From Chloroflexota bacterium (GTDB lineage Bacteria; Chloroflexota; Anaerolineae; SpSt-313): a stretch of 64,000 nt of DNA. The stretch is taken from contig JAKPJZ010000121.1 in the NCBI GenBank assembly GCA_029553955.1, forward strand, positions 1-64,000, in the 5' to 3' direction. This document shows positions 62,390 through 64,000 of the stretch, in pieces; position 1 is the stretch's first letter, and every line of letters begins with the position of its first letter. The position numbers and the translations under genes were made by a program. The notes below the pieces were generated by a model that made no database searches, was not told where the DNA came from, and saw nothing but the letters and a program-made list of their open reading frames with translations.

Positions 62390-62441
62390 CGGGTTCGTGC
62401 GAAGCTCAAGAGCCGGTCACCAACGATGATGGGATATACCC
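62390..62441 (-). repeat. 60-bp dispersed repeat, copy R3
   Basis: Reverse complement of R1 (38871) with small changes: GGGTTCGTGCGAAGCTCAAG, then AGCCGGTCACCAACGATGAT. The upstream CCCACAGTTGTGGGGCACCC is shared with the region before R2. Confidence 0.85.
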
Positions 62442-62602
62442 AATACCCGGCGCGCGCTTGCAAAACGCGGGGCATGATGTACAATAAGAGATGAGGGGCG
62501 TGCATCGCCAGGCGCAACCCGGCCGGCTGCGGGCGCGTATAGAGCCAGGGGAGTATCGCCTGCCACGGGCTGCGTGGCGCTCGCGTGTCGGGGGGTGTCT
62601 CG

Positions 62603-63016
62603 ATGGTTATGCAACCGCATCGTCCGTTCCTGGTCCGCGCCCTCTACTTTGTGCTCATCGGCTGGTGGCTCGCCTGGTTGTGGATCAACGGTGCTTGGGT
62701 CCTCATCGCATCGGTCATCGGCCTCCCCTTGGGGCTGTGGATGCTGAACCGCGTGCCTCAGGTGCTGACGCTCAAACCCATGGCCGTCGAGGCCGAGGTG
62801 CGCGGCTACGGGCCATACGCCCACGTGCGCACCCATTCAGTAAACCAGCCCGGCTGGCTTGTGCGCCTGATCTACTTTTTGCTCATCGGTTGGTGGCTCA
62901 GTCTTGTCTGGGCCAACGTGGCCTGGGCGCTGTGCGTCAGCATCATCGGCCTGCCGCTGGGCGTGATCATGTTCAACTATTTGCCGGCGGTGACTACGCT
63001 GATGCGAACGGCGTGA
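62603..63016 (+). CDS. YccF-type inner membrane protein (internal duplication)
   Basis: A 137-aa protein made of two YccF-like halves: VRALYFVLIGWWLAWLW with IGLPLGLWMLNRVP (first), and VRLIYFLLIGWWLSLVW with IGLPLGVIMFNYLP (second). Each half has two membrane segments, so four in all. Function unknown. G-rich SD sequence lies before ATG 62603; a second ATG at 62609 is possible. It is the second membrane protein of the small-protein cluster leading to the SPFH gene. Confidence 0.85.
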   Translation: MVMQPHRPFLVRALYFVLIGWWLAWLWINGAWVLIASVIGLPLGLWMLNRVPQVLTLKPMAVEAEVRGYGPYAHVRTHSVNQPGWLVRLIYFLLIGWWLSLVWANVAWALCVSIIGLPLGVIMFNYLPAVTTLMRTA

Positions 63017-63081
63017 ATCGCTTACACCGACACACGAGGAAAGAACAGCCAGCCTGCCCGAGTTCACAAGGAGGAACAACT

Positions 63082-63603
63082 ATGGATGACCCCATCCGCC
63101 GCGCCATCGCCGACTCGCAGAGTGGCTTTGAGAAGCTGCTGGCCAGCATCCCAGGCTACAAAGGCTACAAGCAGAAGGAGCTGCGTCGCGAGGCCGACAA
63201 GCGGCTGCGCATGCACCTGGCCGGGTGCTTTGACGAGGCGCGCCGCCACCTGTTGGGCGCGATGGAGCAGATCACCAGCTCCGGGCGCCTCGAAGAGACG
63301 GCGGCGCTGCAGAAATCGAACATGAGACTGCAGTTGCTCATCGACCGCCTGCGCACGGCCACCTATGGCTATGCGGGCTGGTTCGACGCCGTCAACATCG
63401 AGCAGGAAGAGCTGGACCGGCTCTACGCCTTTGACAGTGCCTTGGCCTCGGGGGTTGACCGGGTCAACGAGGTTGTTGCCAAGATCGTCGGCCAGGCGGC
63501 CGCCGGCGAGAGCACCGCCGCCGAGGCCCGCGCCCTGGCTGCCATGCTGGAGGAGCTCAACGACACTTTCAGCCGCCGCAGCGAAGCGATCATCGGCGAG
63601 TAG
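63082..63603 (+). CDS. Helical protein of unknown function preceding SPFH gene
   Basis: A 173-aa, probably all-helical, soluble protein with no family I can name. Basic near the N-terminus (YKGYKQKELRREADKRLRMHL), with a middle stretch LQKSNMRLQLLIDRLRTATYGYAGWFD, and alanine-rich toward the end. AAGGAGG precedes ATG 63082. The order membrane protein, helical protein, SPFH protein suggests it may associate with the SPFH assembly. Confidence 0.75.
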   Translation: MDDPIRRAIADSQSGFEKLLASIPGYKGYKQKELRREADKRLRMHLAGCFDEARRHLLGAMEQITSSGRLEETAALQKSNMRLQLLIDRLRTATYGYAGWFDAVNIEQEELDRLYAFDSALASGVDRVNEVVAKIVGQAAAGESTAAEARALAAMLEELNDTFSRRSEAIIGE

Positions 63604-63617
63604 CAGAGGCTAGAGGC

Positions 63618-63717
63618 GTTCAGAAGGTCATTGCGAGCGCAGCGAAGCAATCTCCAACTGCGCTTGCAGAGGCCGGGCTGGAGATTGCTTCGCTGCGCTC
63701 GCAATGACCTTCTGAAC
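63618..63717. repeat. CATTGCGAG inverted repeat, 100 bp
   Basis: Arms start GTTCAGAAGGTCATTGCGAG and continue CGCAGCGAAGCAATCTCC, with a complementary right arm. It lies between the helical protein gene and the SPFH gene. Confidence 0.9.
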
Positions 63718-63752
63718 AGGCAGCAGAGGTTTCATAGAGGAGAGAAGAAGAG

Positions 63753-64000
63753 ATGGCAATCCTTCAGGTCGTCGAGTACACCGATGCCAGCGGGCAGGAG
63801 ATTGTGCGCCGCGTGCCAGCGACGGGCTCCGGCGAATTCCGGCTGGGCTCGCAGTGCATCGTGCGCGAATTCCAGGCCGCGGTCTTTTTCCGCGACGGCA
63901 AGGCCCTCGACGTCTTGCCCCCCGGCCGGCACACGCTGACCACGGCCAACATTCCCCTGCTTGTCAACCTGATCGGCCTCGCCTTTGGCGAGTCGCCGTT
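63753..64000 (+). CDS. SPFH/band-7-like protein, N-terminal part, cut by window end
   Basis: The first 82 codons of an open frame. SQCIVREFQAAVFFRDGKALDVLPPGRHTLTTANIPLL is the SPFH (stomatin/flotillin-like, YdjI type) N-terminal domain. GAGGAGAG precedes ATG 63753. Proteins of this type form ring-like assemblies and often come with zinc-ribbon and small membrane proteins, as here. Confidence 0.85.
   Translation, partial: MAILQVVEYTDASGQEIVRRVPATGSGEFRLGSQCIVREFQAAVFFRDGKALDVLPPGRHTLTTANIPLLVNLIGLAFGESP

Overview
The window is about 64 kb of GC-rich bacterial chromosome. I infer a Chloroflexota bacterium (Anaerolineae or Caldilineae-like). The reasons are the recA-recX-rny-spoVS-PHP order, the holB-ricT and infC-rpmI-rplT operons, a fused aldehyde oxidoreductase, and several families of short palindromic repeats of the kind that fill spacers in such genomes. 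No rRNA or tRNA gene was recognised. Most starts were chosen from visible Shine-Dalgarno (SD) sequences; domain calls rest on motifs read by eye.

Positions 1-13500 hold a complete type I-D CRISPR-Cas locus. From the array outward, on the minus strand, it has: a 21-repeat array cut by the window edge, a GC-rich leader, cas2, cas1, cas4, cas6, the HD-less helicase cas3', csc1 (Cas5), csc2 (Cas7), cas10d with the HD nuclease, and a WYL regulator. Upstream of the regulator are two 33-bp direct repeats 75 bp apart. A sigma70-like promoter lies between them, and they weakly resemble the array repeat. They look like a mini-CRISPR or a CreA-like relic and are one of the best leads here.

Positions 13500-31000 carry accessory metabolism: a small membrane protein, a Mop-type molybdenum hydroxylase, a PIG-L deacetylase, a SEC-C protein, a cyclophilin-like protein, a transketolase, a giant fusion (glycerate 2-kinase with reordered MOFRL motifs plus GlcD-like and GlcF-like modules), and a methyltransferase-like protein with a degraded catalytic motif.

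Positions 31000-47700 are housekeeping: recA, recX, RNase Y, SpoVS, a PHP phosphoesterase, ricT and holB, pncC, a SpoU methylase, rplT, rpmI, infC (probably with an AUC start), a FemAB protein, a glycosyltransferase, GAPDH and YvcK. Positions 47700-64000 mix a corrinoid-activator-like ferredoxin/ASKHA protein, a methyltransferase, thioredoxin reductase with a DUF1858 protein, an alpha/beta hydrolase, a three-part fusion of two peptide-ABC permeases with a degenerate M28 peptidase domain, an ECF sigma/anti-sigma pair, endonuclease III, and a small-protein cluster ending in an SPFH protein cut by the window edge.

Spacers between genes are rich in inverted repeats: five palindromes of 74-84 bp, two 340-bp MITE-like elements, a CATTGCGAG family, an ACCGCAGAGGCGC family, an ACGCAT family and a tandem hairpin array. 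Several supply stop codons or C-terminal codons to neighbouring genes, and one sits in frame inside a coding sequence exactly at a domain rearrangement.
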